Notes under the pieces: model-generated
Databases searched by the model: none
Told to the model about the DNA's origin: nothing
Seen by the model: only the letters and a program-made list of their open reading frames with translations
In this document: piece by piece, positions 37,480 to 50,082 of the stretch
How positions within the stretch are numbered: the stretch's first letter is position 1
Layout: each line of letters starts with the position of its first letter
Program-made: the position numbers and the translations under genes
Source of the DNA: Macquaria australasica
Lineage: Eukaryota; Chordata; Actinopteri; Centrarchiformes; Percichthyidae
Direction of reading: 5' to 3'
Assembly (NCBI GenBank): GCA_005408345.1
Contig: SEMN01000010.1
Location: 3,021,501 to 3,085,500 of the forward strand
Length of the DNA stretch: 64,000 nt

Positions 37480-38060
37480 CTGTCTCAACAACCTCCCAGT
37501 CAAGTGCACCGCAAGCTTTAATTACTGGAGTTTGAAATGAGGCTCCATTAAAATGAATGACCTTCATTAAAGTGGTATTAAGGGACAGATGCCTTCGCTG
37601 GTGGGGTGAACATGCAGCGAGGGGGGTGGGGTGGGGGGTGCACTTGACCAGACGTACAAGTGCCTGAATAAACAGCTCGGCAGGGTTTTCTTTCTTTTGC
37701 CTTCTTTAAGCAAAGCCCCACTGCGACCGCCATCGAGATTACAACCACCTGGCTGTGCGTCCTGCTCGCCCCCTACCCCAAACATTTTAATCATGGATGA
37801 AATTCATTTATATGTTGCGATAATTGCGCCTAATTGTTTCTTTGAAGGGGACTGAGGCCAGCAGCATCTGGCTGACATATGGCTCGATAGTTGTGAGAGT
37901 GACTTTGTGCCCAGCAGGAAACCGTGGGCCTGATCGGCCCTCTATCGTCCATTTAGCCTGAATGAGCCTAAATCCAAGCCGTGCTTCTGAGGTAATGAAG
38001 CCAACCTGGTGACTGAGTTGGACAAGGTACCTAAGCACTCAGCCTTCCTCCACGTGTCTG
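37480..38060. promoter_or_regulatory. Candidate non-coding regulatory island
   Basis: Contains agctttaattactggagt, gaccttcattaaagtgg, cattttaatcatggatg, gcgataattgcgcctaattg and ctgaggtaatgaagccaacc. It is interrupted by a G-run tract at 37621-37640. No coding evidence on either strand. Confidence 0.42.
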
Positions 38061-39059
38061 AACCCCACTGAAGGTGTGTCATCGCCAGGATTGGCTGGAA
38101 AACGTTTTTCTCTTTAGGAATTCAGTGGCCTCGACTTTTCCAGCTGGGCTTCCCCTTTCTGGTTGTAGTGTACATTCCATATGGCCGACAGACCTAGTGA
38201 TGGTATTCAGAAACACACATACTGCTCTTTACTTTATCCGTGCAGTAATGAACACACAAAGATGCACGCATTCACCAGACCTGTGCTCTCACAGGCCAGA
38301 ATTACCTTCATTATGGATGATTCTGCACCTCACGATTTACATCCATTGACAACGCTCAGTGCCAGTTCAGGAAGTGGTGTGCCCTTTATCTAGCGAGGTG
38401 GAAACTACGAGGTCAAGCTGGTGGATGTAGCATGTCCAACTTTCATGCAGAAGACTGGAGTTTGCCTCCTGTCACAGTCCTGTTTGTTAAAACTGAAGAG
38501 CAACTGGTGTACATATATCTCTTTACAGTGCAGCCAAACAAACTGTATCAGCAAAAGATGTTGACCATGTCTTGTTTTGAGGCATTTTGATGAACAATCA
38601 AGGTCAGTGCTAACCACAGTGACAAATACATTGCGTTTCCTGTGACTACTTCACAATAAAAGCCACCCCATGTTTCACCAGTTTAATGCTTTTAATGTGA
38701 ACAAGCAGCAGTAGGAAATGTTCGGTTAGCACTACCAGTAACTTCATACTGCTCTAATACAGTTGAAAAGAATGACCAGTAAACAGTTAGGCTGTTATCA
38801 CTGATATAAAACAGTAACACTTGATTACATGCATGCATCGTTCCCTGTGGATCCCTTGTGCTGTGAAGGCAATTTGAATTGAAAGCGGGAATGGCGGACT
38901 CTTCTGACACTAACAATGAAAACTACTATATAGAGAGGTAATAACAGAATATAAACATAACAATATAACAATAAATGGCTATTGCTGAAAATATGACAAC
39001 CATAAATAGTATCAAAAAGGGGGTTTCATGAGAATCTTAAGGATTCTAACTTTAACGTT

Positions 39060-39185
39060 AGCATTTTCATTGACCATAACCACAATCTTTCCCTAACCTT
39101 TCCCTGTTTTTGTTACCTAACTCTAACCACACCTTGACCATATTTTATTTGCCATAACCATACTTTCCCTAACCTTAACCATACA
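39060..39185 (+). repeat. Degenerate CCTAAC/ACCATA repeat
   Basis: Imperfect units such as ccataacca, ccctaacct, ctaactctaacc and ccctaaccttaacc recur over about 120 bp. This is low-complexity text that often occurs in fish repeats. It has only partial likeness to telomere sequence (CCCTAA) and no long perfect run. Confidence 0.6.
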
Positions 39186-39679
39186 CATACACACTGGACA
39201 TAAAAACGTTGGCATTGAACACAATCCAGGGTTTTGCAGAACCAATGTTGATGTTCTTGTCTGGCAACGTTCTTGTTGACTCTCAACATGCACAGGCAAG
39301 CCCATAAATGTATATAAATAATGTATATATATATACATGCGTGTGTGTATGTCTCTCTTTTTCTTTCTCACACACCCAGTTGGCTGCAAGGCATATGTTG
39401 TCACTGAAACATCACTCCCATGTAAACGCAACCCTCCACAAAAGCGTCAGGAGATACAAACACAGGTCGCCATTGAAGAGATGATTATTTTTCTCTTTCT
39501 CTCCTTGAGTGATGTTCTCATTCACACTGAGAGCCTGTCAGTCAGTCCCCCCTCCCAACATCCCCACCTCGTCATTGAGTGTCGTTGATGCTGACATGTC
39601 ACATCTGGAAGCTCTTCCCTACATATGCTGCATAGACATTTCTCTACTCACTTTCCCTTTCCCAGGAGGCCTGATTGTG

Positions 39680-39850
39680 AAGCTCCTGTAATGATGTGAA
39701 AAAGGAGACTGAGATTTCTACACAACAGCTTTGGACTAATGAATGCATTCTGGACACATTCCTCCCCCTGTTGTTACGGGATCAGTTTCCTCAATATGTG
39801 GAGAATAAAGGGAGATTAAAATGGTAGCAATTTGCTGCCCGGAGTCTTTA
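39680..39850. promoter_or_regulatory. Candidate non-coding regulatory island
   Basis: Contains ctcctgtaatgatgtg, ggactaatgaatgcattctg and ggagattaaaatggtagc. Repeat-free, no coding frame. Confidence 0.3.
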
Positions 39851-40934
39851 ACACCTCGTTTGTTCTGAGGGGCTCTTTGTGTAAGGTCAGAAAAGTGAAA
39901 CCTATTTTAAGTTGACATGGGTGAAACGATTTGTGGCATGTGTGATAGCATACTAGCATCTGTAAACAAAGCATGAAATCTCAAAAAGTTTGTTGGGCGC
40001 TTGACACTTGTTGGCTTAGCAGGCGGCAACAGAGCCACTGTTTCCTGTGGAAAGTCTATGCTAAGTGTACTGCTGTGCTCTGTAACAGGCGAGGGTGTTC
40101 CCTTGGCCGGAGGAGAGAATGAAATAATCATTAATACGTCTGAAGGGTAAATGATGTCATACACAGTGAATAAATGTCAGGTCATATGAGACGTTTGCAG
40201 AGAGAGTGACACTTTAGACTATAGTGTTTCACAAGCACAGATATGTTACACACACACAACATAGGTGTGTACCCACACACCACACGCACTCAACCACACA
40301 TACACGTGTAGCCCAGTCCATTGATGAAGGGTAGGATTATCTGCTTCAAGTTAGGTTGCACACTGTTCCTGTTCGGCGGGTGTACAAAGAGATGGATCCA
40401 ATTTCAGGACATGCTTTTAATGAAACTCAAACTGAAACACGTTTCTGATTGGAGAACAAAGACGGAGAATCAAAAGCTGTTGCAGAGGTGACCTGGGCTA
40501 GAGCGTGCTCACAGCTCTAAACACCAGCTCCTCACAAAAAGCCAACTCCAAACAAGGCCCCTCTGAAGCATCCTGTTCCCGTAACAACGCAAAGCAGCTT
40601 GACAAACGTAGCCAGACTTTATACTTTTGCTATCTAGAATTACAATTTGTTTTGAAAACTCTAAGACATATGGATAAACTACAATTTAGGTTGCTTATGA
40701 CTTCCAGAGATGTAAAGGCCAAAAGCTGAGGCTACTGAAAGCTTGGAAAGCTTTGAAGACGAGAAAACTTATCGCAAACATATGTCATCTTACGCAGCAC
40801 ACTCATGAAAAGTATACATCATGAATAAAAGAGGTTCTTTCTCTTATAAGAAATAGTTTACCCAGATATTTAAAAAGGCTCCATTTTGAGCATAATTGTA
40901 TTACTGTGTAAGATTTCTTGTGTTCAAACTAGCT

Positions 40935-41468
40935 ATGTCTGAAGCAATAGTTTTGGAAAAACGTTGATTTGCTTTCTTGCCGAGAGAGATGAAAGGATTG
41001 ATACTGCTCTCATGACTGTACGGTAAAGTTACATCTACAGCCAGCAGCAGTTAGCTTAGGTTAGCACAAAGACTGGAAACCGGGGTTAGCCTGGCTTTTT
41101 GCAAAGGTAACAAAATCTGCATACTAGCACCTCTAAAGCTTACTAATTAACACATTATATCTCATTTGTTAAATGCATAAAAAAATCTAAGTGTAAAAGC
41201 AAAAAGTAGCATTTTTATGGAAACTGCACATCACCCTTCCCTGATTCGTCATGCCCCTATCATGTGACTCTTTTCCGGAAGAAATCAAAAGACATCAGCC
41301 TTGACTACCAGCGGTTAATTCAACATGTATAATGAATTACAACAATTACTTTATAGTTAGCCGACTGCTGGATGTAGATTTGTATCTGCCAGACAGATAT
41401 GAGAGTGATATCAGTCTTCTCATCTAACTCTCGACAAGAAGGCAAATAGGTGTATTTCCTAAAACTTC
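40935..41468. mobile_element. Fold-back element with long inverted arms
   Basis: The left arm is atttgctttcttgccgagag, gaaaggattgatactgctct. The right arm, reverse-complemented, gives taggaaatacacctatttgc, cgagagttagatgagaagac, tgatatcactctcat. The arms are roughly 60-70 bp with mismatches around about 400 bp of unrelated middle sequence. It belongs to the same family as 8290-8620. There is no coding capacity. Confidence 0.65.
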
Positions 41469-41819
41469 TTTCTTCTAACTTTAAATTCCCAAATATATGA
41501 ATAGGATTTTAATCCTGAAATAGCAAAAACTGTCAGAGTAAACCTGTAAATGCTCCTTCCAACAGTATAATGCTGCTATTTGTGGAATTAAAACCATTTT
41601 TTAAAAATTGCTTCATCCTTTTGTACCTCAGTTCAGCCCATAAGACTACTCTGGGAGCACAAATCCAATTCAAATGGTCCGTATCAACGTCCCAGAGGTG
41701 ATCTGACGTCCATTCAGCCAGTCAGACCAGGAGGAAGGTTCATTACTTTCCCCACAGAGACTGCTGTGTTTGGTGGTCCGCTGCCCCAAGGCTCAGCCTG
41801 CACCTGTGGCCGGCCATGT

Positions 41820-42030
41820 CCAGAGCTGAAGAAAAGAAAACAAATGCCGTAAATAACAGCCCCTCTGCTTAATGGAGCTTAAGAGTGGCCTCGCTCATTT
41901 GCCGTGAAGAACAGAAGGTTTGAAGTGACTTATAGCACAATGGCTCTCAGATAGCGCTTCATCGTGTGAGCGGTCTCCAGTTGTGGTGTGCATGAATAAC
42001 CTTGTGATGGTATCAGTTTAAACTGTGTGC
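41820..42030. promoter_or_regulatory. Candidate non-coding regulatory island
   Basis: A repeat-free stretch with gccgtaaataacagccc, ctgcttaatggagctta and gtgcatgaataacc, beginning about 350 bp after the fold-back element. Confidence 0.3.
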
Positions 42031-45000
42031 TGGATTTAAAAGAAACGGGGGAGATGTGAGAGAAACGACTGTAAAGGTTTGGTGCAGAGGTTAAATATAC
42101 GGGTTGCCCACATTTGCCAGGAGAAACAAGCGGAAAGTCCTACACAAACATCATTGTCTGCTACTGAGGCACAAAGACTGAGGGTTAGTGCATCAAAGAC
42201 TCATTCAAGGACATGGAGGTAAACTGTCTCAGATCCAACACAAGCTGAAACTTGAGAATGTAAATGAGGTCTTTCTACATTCACTGTCTGGTTATTTTCA
42301 TTTTAAAGAAAGAAAGGCAGCTTTTGTCCTCTTTTTTTGTGTGCAGGTATTGTCTTGAAAAGTCAATACAACTGTACTGTATCTCCAGACAAAGACATTA
42401 TTTTCTGTAGTGTGTTCATAGTAGAGAACAGAAGCTGGACTTCACCACCTCTTCTCCCTGTTTCGCTCTGTGGACAGGATTTTATTTATAACAAGGGTGT
42501 AATTTATGAGAATCTGAAGGCCCTGACTACTCCATAACCCAGGTCAGACTCACTCATTCTTCAGCATGACAGGGCTGGGCTTCTGGCGTTATGGGATCAA
42601 GGCTGATGTCTTACAGAACACCGCTCGGGGGAGCAGGTATCTGCACTTCCTTATTTTATCAGCTCTCCAACAAGTGAACATGAACACAGGCCCCTATAAA
42701 TCATTTGCTTCTGATGACAGGCCGGAGGCAGCAAGGTAGAGCATCGTCTGATGTCGTACATATGTGCCATCTTTTATTCTTTTTTTCCTCCTTAGAACAA
42801 ATCCTCTGTGTGGGTGTAGTACACCTGCAGAGTGTGAGGACTAAATGACGGCACGGTAGTTGTGCTACAATTAGTGGCCATTTTAGCTTTAGCATCTGCC
42901 ACCACCTCATACTGAATTAGGAAAAGGATCCAACTGCAGACCTTCTTTCTGGGGACTTCGAACCAATGGAAAAAGAGTAGTGTCCCCGGCATGAATATAT
43001 TATAAGAATTAGATACCGGACTCATAGATGGTACCCACTCACTTAAATGAAAATTGCTTGCCAAGCACATAAGCTAAAAAAGTTTTCTAGCTTCTGGGTT
43101 TGCTATCGTGTGTTCATGTTTGGCCCATAGACTTTACTTTGGGATGACATCACACACTTGGACATTTTTAAAAAGGCAAAAATTTCTTAATAGAAAGAGT
43201 AATAATTTACCTACTTTGTAGTTCAAGGTATCCTGTCAACAGTTTTACAGACGTGTCTTTATAATGGTGGTCTATGATGAAAATGCTTTTTGGGCCACAG
43301 GGGACAAACTGGCATGAGATGCGTCACTTCCTTTAGGTTCCCCAGAAGTGAGGTGTGTCGCTTGTGTTAGCAGTCTTTTTTTCTTTTATGTAACCAGATT
43401 TGAAAACAGTCTTGTTTCTCTTGCTCAAGACTTTAAGAGTTAACGTTAACGTCAGGCAAAAAAACAACAAAAAACTATTAAATATACCATCTTGTAGTGT
43501 GTGTTGTTTGGTTTGAAAAAAGTGCTCTGCTAAATTACCTAAAAAGTACAACACGGTTGACGTTACATAAATTGCAGGGGATGTTAGCCTTTTGGAGAAG
43601 CTAACATTTATGTTATCCCTATAAAACCATGTGAAACAGATTCTTAAATAATATACCATGTAGAATAAAACTGAAAACATAAACCTCTTGTGTTGTCAGT
43701 GTCAGTGTTATACATAAAATATAGAAATAAAAAAAGGAAAACACAGAACCGTTACTTCAAGCTAATCTAAAGAGCACATTAGCTGACTTTTAATGTCAGC
43801 ATTAGGTTGGTTCCTACTCTATTTTTTCAACACCTTGCTGATGTTAAAATGCTAATGTTTCAAACATTTAATAAAAGTTAGATTTCCCCAGGAATACTTG
43901 AACATTTCACTCACTGTGTGGCTTTTTGGGGTTTTTTATTTCCCCTGAACGCTGAAACCAAATGGGTGTGGGAGTGAACCCGCCTTCTTTCATGAAGAGG
44001 TCCATGACCTTGATTCTCCTTCCACCCTACTGTTTCTGTGTGAGGAGGAGAAAGTGAACACACAAACATGCACACTTGGTTTTCAGTGTATGTATATTGC
44101 GTGGGCTGTGTGTGGGTTGTGTGTGTGTGAGGGGGAGACAGATATGGTCACAGTCAACAAGACAAGAACAACTGATTCATTACATTTGTTTGACCAATTA
44201 CTTCCTGTGGAAGATAGATGTGTTTTGGCCCGAGCAGCTGTCCGCTCTGACAACAGTCACTCCCCTCACATGATGTCCCTCTATGGCAGGGGAATTATCA
44301 TTCAGTGCACGTACATATGTGTGTGTGTCTGCCTGTGTGTGTGGTCTTGGTTAACAGGTTCAGCGTGGCTAATTCGGAGGGCCCAGACAGAAACCCGTTC
44401 CCACCTCACACTTTTCAGAAGGGCCACAGACACTGGAGGCCTTTCTCCATGAAGTTAGCGTCCCTGTGCATGTTCAGTGCATGTGTGTGCCTCGGTGTGT
44501 GTGTTCGACTGTTAATTGGACCGAAACCTAAATCAGCACATGAAAGGTGTGCATCTCGGTGTTGCTTCTCCTGCTTCTCTGACAGGAAACAGACCATCGC
44601 TGCGGTATTTGGTTTCTCCGAACTCACACAGGGACTCCATTTCAAACATGGTACAAAATTCAAAACAGAAATGTTGCATGAGTGGGGACAATAAGGCCAA
44701 TGTTATGTCACTAGTTAAATTTAATTCCTCACATTGCTCACTTCTGTTCCAAATATGTCAATTTAGCATGAATGAAAAAATGAAGATATTTTGCATGTAG
44801 TGAAATTGGCTTTTTCTTTCATGCAACGCATCAATGTTTTAAATTTACTTCAAAAGTTTTTAAGCAGAGTTTAATACGTTCGTTTCACTCTGCGTTGAGT
44901 CTACGCAGAGTGAATCCTCCTCTCAGTGTTGTCTGTGTGTGTGTTCTTACAGTGAAACATGTGCAGTCATTACCCCGGGTTCTCCAGCCCAGCAGGAGTT

Positions 45001-45651
45001 TTGGTGTTATCTGTGTTGGGCCGTGTGTGTGTAACACAGGTCTCCCAAAACGGCAACGGCAAGATTACGGGGGCTGACACAATAACAGCGCAGGTAGGGG
45101 GGGGGGGGGTCTGACTGAAGAGAAAAGAGAGGAATTATGGCGTATCTATCTTCACATTTGCACAAATGTTTTGGCTAGACCGGTTGAGTCTTCTCTGTCA
45201 TCACTAATCACCTAACAACAAATCCCTGAGCAGCACTCGTGGGAAGGAAAGAACCAGAAACACGAGTCTGGTGGCAGGAGAGGCAGCCTTTTACCCAGCA
45301 TTTTCAAATATTCGCAGACTAATAAAAAGAATGGGTTGAATTTGGTTTCTGGCATCTCATCATAGACATTTTCCCCTTTGTGGGTCACATTGAACCTTGG
45401 CAAAGGTCAAATTCTTATTGGATTTGCTGTTTTGTTATATGTTTTCTGCCAAGTTGAATTTCGGCTCTGACAGCTGAACTTGAGCACAACATCAGCATTG
45501 TTTCTTTTACCCCTGCAGGCAGCCGTTGTGGTGCATTTTGGAAGATCGCACATTGTAAACGACCAACGTTGTCTGACTTTTGTATCTGTTCTGCTGCTAC
45601 AATGCACGGCCCCGAAAAGAGACACGAGACATCGGGCCCAGTGTGTATGAA

Positions 45652-45702
45652 GTGAGGACAGCACTGTACTTCCTAATGAGGCTGAGGAGTGATGGTGCAC
45701 AG
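45652..45702 (+). pseudogene. Possible LINE reverse-transcriptase relic
   Basis: In one forward frame the sequence reads VRTALYFLMRLRSDGAQ, which resembles a LYFLRRLRS-type motif that I associate with L2/Rex-type fish LINEs. The match is short and no longer open frame supports it, so chance resemblance is possible. Confidence 0.3.
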
Positions 45703-46254
45703 CAACAACGTGCTGACAGAACTGACCAACACTAAAGCTCCAGAGGTGGAGCGGGACACTGACTGATGTCTTTAACCCTCCAGCCTTTCAGAATGAGCCC
45801 CTATGTCCAATAACTCACCGCGGGGCCTTTCATCTTCTGTATTTCTTCACAGTTAGAAAAAGTCAACATTCTTGTTTATTGGAATTAGCAGCTATACTTG
45901 GCGTAGGCTGAGCCATTCTTACAGTGTTCAACCTCCCGAAGAGGACAAAACTGGGAAAAGGAGACAATTCTCCATCATTCTTCTGGAGCGTTTCCTGGCC
46001 AGCTTTTAGCCTCTGTATGTTGCCGAGTTCTCGTCTTTCTCACGAGTCTGTGTCCAAGGCACCATTGTGCTCCAGTGCTTCAAATGTGGCTCCATTTCCT
46101 GCAGGCAGTTTAAACATAAACAATCTGGGCATGCTGTTTCCCCATCAATAGACATCTATTTTGATTTTGCAGTAATGTCAAATGACAAGACGTGCTCCCA
46201 ATTTTTTTTGCTAGAAGCGAAACTATTTTTAGTTTAATGCGTGATATATTTATT

Positions 46255-46620
46255 CAAACCAGCATTAACTGATTTTTTTTTGCCACTTGCAGGCAGCGGA
46301 AACAAGCTAACACCTCATTAAGTTGATTTGGCAAATTCGTTAGCAAACAGTTGGCTAGTTACGCATAGAGCTGACACGTAGCAACATTAGCATTCATTTG
46401 GAGTCGTGTTTCTGGCCACCCTGTGAATCTAAGTCCGATATTCGCTCTCCTTTGAGGTCTAGTCTGGTCTCCACCAACTTAGATGCTAAACATAGACATA
46501 GATGCTAAACGCTCCACTATGTTCACTAGGTAGTCGCTAACTTTGTCTGCCGTGAAACCAAAACGATCTTTAAGTAGCTAAACCCTCCACAGAGCTAAAG
46601 GGGAACTACAGATTGGGTTA
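46255..46620 (+). repeat. Dispersed repeat family B, copy 4
   Basis: It shows accagcattaactgattt, catttggagtcgtgtttctg, gtctccaccaacttagatg, cgctccactatgttcact and ccaaaacgatc. A short tandem duplication of 'atagatgctaaac'-like text occurs inside it (46482-46510). Copy 1 at 970-1520 begins with the same cattaactgattt word, which marks the family's left end. Confidence 0.7.
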
Positions 46621-48524
46621 ACATAAGGGTATTGATTATACCTGGTTTAAAAATACTGAAATTAGAAAAGTCAGTGCTTGTGTTTTGTGTTCTCTCTTTT
46701 AAAATGTCGTGGGCTGTGTGTAGGCTTGGGTTGGGGAGTAGCTGTGTGCAGTTTAATGATAGTTCCTCTCCCAATTTCCTCATAATGAAATAATCCCTGT
46801 CTACCTGACCTGATACGCCGCTCTCTTGCCTGGAGTGGAGTCTGAAGATTAAATTAGAACCACCTTGTAAATCAGCAAGCTAGACATATCGTGAGAATGG
46901 TGTGTACGTGTGTGTGTGTGTTTTCCTCAGACAGGCAGGTTTTCCAGCTCAAGCCCTATGGCCTTGTGTCAAGCATTTGACCTTTTGCTGGTTTTCAGTG
47001 TCAAGGATTTTTAGGTACCCAAGTGCCAGTCTGTTTCCATGGAAATGTGGCTTTAAGGGAACATCCATCACTGGTGAAAGGCTGACCCAGAATACCCATA
47101 CACACCCTGCCCTCTCCTATTAAAATTCTTCAGCATGGCACTCTTCGCCGGGCACACACATTCCACATCACTCTGGTCAAGGGAAGTGGAGGGGAAGGCT
47201 ACCTGTTGCTGCGGCAACGCCGGCCAAACACAGAGGTCAGACAAGCGTGTCCGTGTCATTCCTAACGTGACAGCGGTTTGCCATAAACCCGAGCCGGCGT
47301 GGTAATGATACTCCTGCGCAGTGGGCGGGGCTGGCGTTGGGCTCTGTGGACGCTGGTCGGGGCCCAGTCTGGCCACACTCACAAATGGGGAGGCAACACA
47401 GGAAACTGGGGCTTCCAGTAAAAACATGTAATTAGAAACACATTGACTGGGAGCTTTGGCATGATACACCCAGCAGGAAGGGAGAGACACATGCAGGCAG
47501 GGATGCACACGGGGGGAAAAACACAAACAAAAAAAAGTTTGACTGAAGTGGAGGACAAGATCACTGGGTCACTGGGAAAGTCCCATGAGAAAATCAAACG
47601 TTGTTAGACGAAAATGGAAAACCAGAGACATGGACGGTGACAGGCAAGACACATCGTTACAGACACAGAGAGCAGAGTGATAATCAGAAGCAGAGATATC
47701 TCCACACCCGGTCTGACCTGTCAGCCAGTTTAGGACAGACAACACATGTGGCAGACAATAATATTCCACTGTTGGAAATCCCTACTACTACTACTACTAC
47801 TGTTTACAAGATGCAACATAAATGCCCCTGTATTGAGACTATGGCCTAGAGGACTCACCACTAACACGCAGGCGGCGGGCAGCACAAGCTCAGGCGGGCA
47901 GCCTGGGCCTCGCCGGGGCCGGGTGACTTGAGCCACGCCCTGCATGGCCACGCGGTGAACTGAGCTCCAGGGGGAACCCGGCCACATGTGATCTGAGAGT
48001 CATCGCTAACCACGCTCCCCGGGAAGCCTGACATAGGAGCGCGGAGACACCATGCAGTTTTTAGTGAGCAACGGAGCCGAAATGTAATCTAACATGCATA
48101 CCAGTAATTTGTTAATTGTTAAACAAACAGTACACGCTCAAAGACGTGACGATAGACATACTGTACCAGTTATGTGTTTTTAAGAAGCCCAAACCGCACA
48201 TGGCAAGATTGATTTGAGTTTGAACAGCAGCCCGTTTGACAAACTTCACAGAGCGATGACGAGAACGGCTCTCCCACTTCACTCCACCGCTCACGAGATT
48301 CTCAGAGCTGAATCCTGAGATGCCAGAGAGCCTCTGCAGGGGACGGACGTGAGAAAGAGTCCCCGCATCCACAGAGAGAAACCATCTGAGGCGCTCTTTA
48401 GAGTGTGGCTTTACAGATCAGGCGAGTGGTGACTGTGGCCTCAGAAAAAAAATAAATAATAAAAACCTTAATTAGCCCTCGCTCCCAGCAGACTGCCAAC
48501 CCAAGAATAGGGGTTAGATTAACA
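46621..48524. other. Region just beyond the prdm5 3' end
   Basis: No gene recognised. 47140-47480 and 47850-48010 are GC- and CpG-richer than the surroundings (for example ggcctcgccggggccggg near 47906), and a short (CTA)n run sits at 47783-47801. The 152-codon minus frame at 47068-47526 shows no domain. It could be part of a longer prdm5 3' UTR or a regulatory element. Confidence 0.45.
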
Positions 48525-49868
48525 ACGACAACTGAACACTTTTAATCAACTCTCAAAGCGTTTCCTTGAACCCCCCCCAATGTCAACAGTTCACAACAAA
48601 ACATAATTAGAACGAGCGGAGGAAATGGATGTTTGGTAGGTGATGAGGTTTTATACATTTCAAAATACAAAAGTGTGAAGTGACAATTCACAGTCTACAG
48701 ATGCAGAATAAACAGCGAGGAAATGTGCGTTAATCAAAGGAGCAGCAAATGAGGAAGCAAATGGGTCTGGATTTAAAACAGGACAGAATTGCACTTCTGT
48801 GGAAATACATGAAATACTGAATTGAACAATGATTAACACATACTGTAAGGCACAATAACCCTGGGCCATTCATATGAAAACACACTCAATAACTCATTAC
48901 GAAAGTCAACACACACACACAGTACATTGGATTTTTCTTTTTGTCCCTAATACAATTTGGGACGCAGAAACAGTAACACACTTTAAGCACCAAAAAGGCC
49001 ATGGGCAAGGAAAGAATAGGTGAGCTTAAGTTAATAATGTAGCTCCAGCAGTTTAAAAGTTGTCTACCAGAAATCTATGGGCAAAAGCTTCATATTTAGA
49101 GAAAATCTGAAATGATTCATGTCTTGTTCACTTCCCATCGGCTATCCCATAGTACAACAAGAACCATGCTACTTTTCTTGGGGCCATTCATAACTTTTAA
49201 AAAATGAGGGCCCTGGTAGATCTGAAAAAGGAGCATGAAAGACTGAGGGCAGCATGTTTTTACTCTCCGGCTCCACCTCTCCATCTCCTGTCCGACCATC
49301 CTGTTTTAATTCGTCTTTTTTGAAATAATAAACGGAGCAACATGGTTTTGAAGTATGCTCTCGGGGCTTAACAGAGTCTAAATATTAAACATGTTTGGAC
49401 ACCAAAGAACAGGTGCAGAATGTAACAGAAAGGTGTAAACATGTAGAAAGCGTACAGATAAAACAAAACACAACAAAAAAGTGTGCTTAAAGGTCTTTGG
49501 TCGCAGGTGTTCTTTGCCACATGGCAACTGGCCACAGATGTACAGTAATGTATTCAGACAGTTGGTCAGTTAATGCTACAGTGGAAGAGGTCAGTATGAG
49601 CAGTAACACTGGTTAGAAGTCAGAGAGACTAAAACACAAAACAGTATCTGAACAGTATGACAAACAAATTACAAATGTGCAGCCTGTGTTTCAATTTTGA
49701 AATACTCGACCAAATGTTTTCCATATCCTACATGTCTGTATCTTTAACAACATTCCTGCTATCTATCCATCTCTGTATACAGTATGTATAGGCCATGCCG
49801 GTTACATGAAGCATGAGGCTGAACTTTATCTGAGATATCATTTTCAGCTAGTGGTTCCATAATTGGCT
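48525..49868 (-). other. prdm5: Probable prdm5 3' UTR
   Basis: This is the minus-strand sequence immediately after the stop codon. No canonical AATAAA is seen on the minus strand between 47700 and 49868, so the end is set by the best alternative signal (ATTAAA at 48541-48546). Other possible ends use ATTAAA at 49305-49310 or TATAAA at 48650-48655. The stretch is free of the dispersed repeats found elsewhere, which fits transcribed sequence. The extent is inference; transcript data would settle it. Confidence 0.45.
48541..48546 (-). terminator. Candidate poly(A) signal ATTAAA of prdm5
   Basis: TTTAAT on the plus strand reads ATTAAA in the direction of prdm5 transcription. Within about 10-30 nt downstream the minus strand is GU-rich (AGTGTTCAGTTGTCGTTG), as expected of a cleavage downstream element. 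The two other candidates (49305-49310 and 48650-48655) lack an obvious GU-rich partner. This would give a 3' UTR of about 1.3 kb. Confidence 0.35.
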
Positions 49869-50033
49869 CTAGCTCTCGGTCTCCCCGTGGACATTCTCCA
49901 TGTGTACTTTGAGGTAGTCGTTCCTAGTGAACTTCTTGTGGCACAGCTGGCACTCTGCCATGGGCCGGTTAGGGTTGTGCGTGAGCTTGTGCCTGCTGAG
50001 CATCTTCTTCAAGCTGAATGACAGGTCACACAC
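49869..50033 (-). CDS. prdm5: prdm5 terminal coding exon with stop codon
   Basis: These 165 nt (54 residues plus TAG) begin in phase 0 with VCDLSFSLKKMLSRHKLTH, completing the finger split by the intron. A non-canonical linker NPNRPMAE and a last finger CQLCHKKFTRNDYLKVH follow (C-x2-C-x12-H-x4-H), and the protein ends MENVHGETES. The motif KKFTRNDYLKVHM followed by an NxHG tail is what I remember as the vertebrate PRDM5 C-terminus and is the main reason for naming the gene. The acceptor is ttctag|GTG. Upstream of it lies a (TG)n and G-rich stretch instead of a normal pyrimidine tract. The stop is at 49869-49871 and the 3' UTR follows to the left. Confidence 0.92.
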   Translation of the reverse strand: MCDLSFSLKKMLSRHKLTHNPNRPMAECQLCHKKFTRNDYLKVHMENVHGETES

Positions 50034-50046
50034 CTAGAACCCCCAC

Positions 50047-50082
<36 letters not shown>

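Larger units (their letters stand above)
41469..46254. other. Intergenic, no gene seen
   Basis: Includes unidentified, possibly transposon-derived text at 42840-43400 and 43720-43880, short TG-rich tracts at 44100-44345, a 12-13-G run near 45097, and the possible LINE relic at 45652-45702. Frames up to 132 codons at 44054-44694 are TG-repeat artefacts. Confidence 0.55.

Noticed and set aside
39060..39185. Telomere-like CCTAAC text
   Set aside because: Too degenerate and short for an interstitial telomere; better described as a low-complexity fish repeat.
44054..44694. Overlapping frames of 129-132 codons
   Set aside because: They run through TG-rich tracts and show no protein family.
47068..47526. 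152-codon minus frame near prdm5
   Set aside because: No family signature or start context; GC-rich sequence lacks stops by chance.
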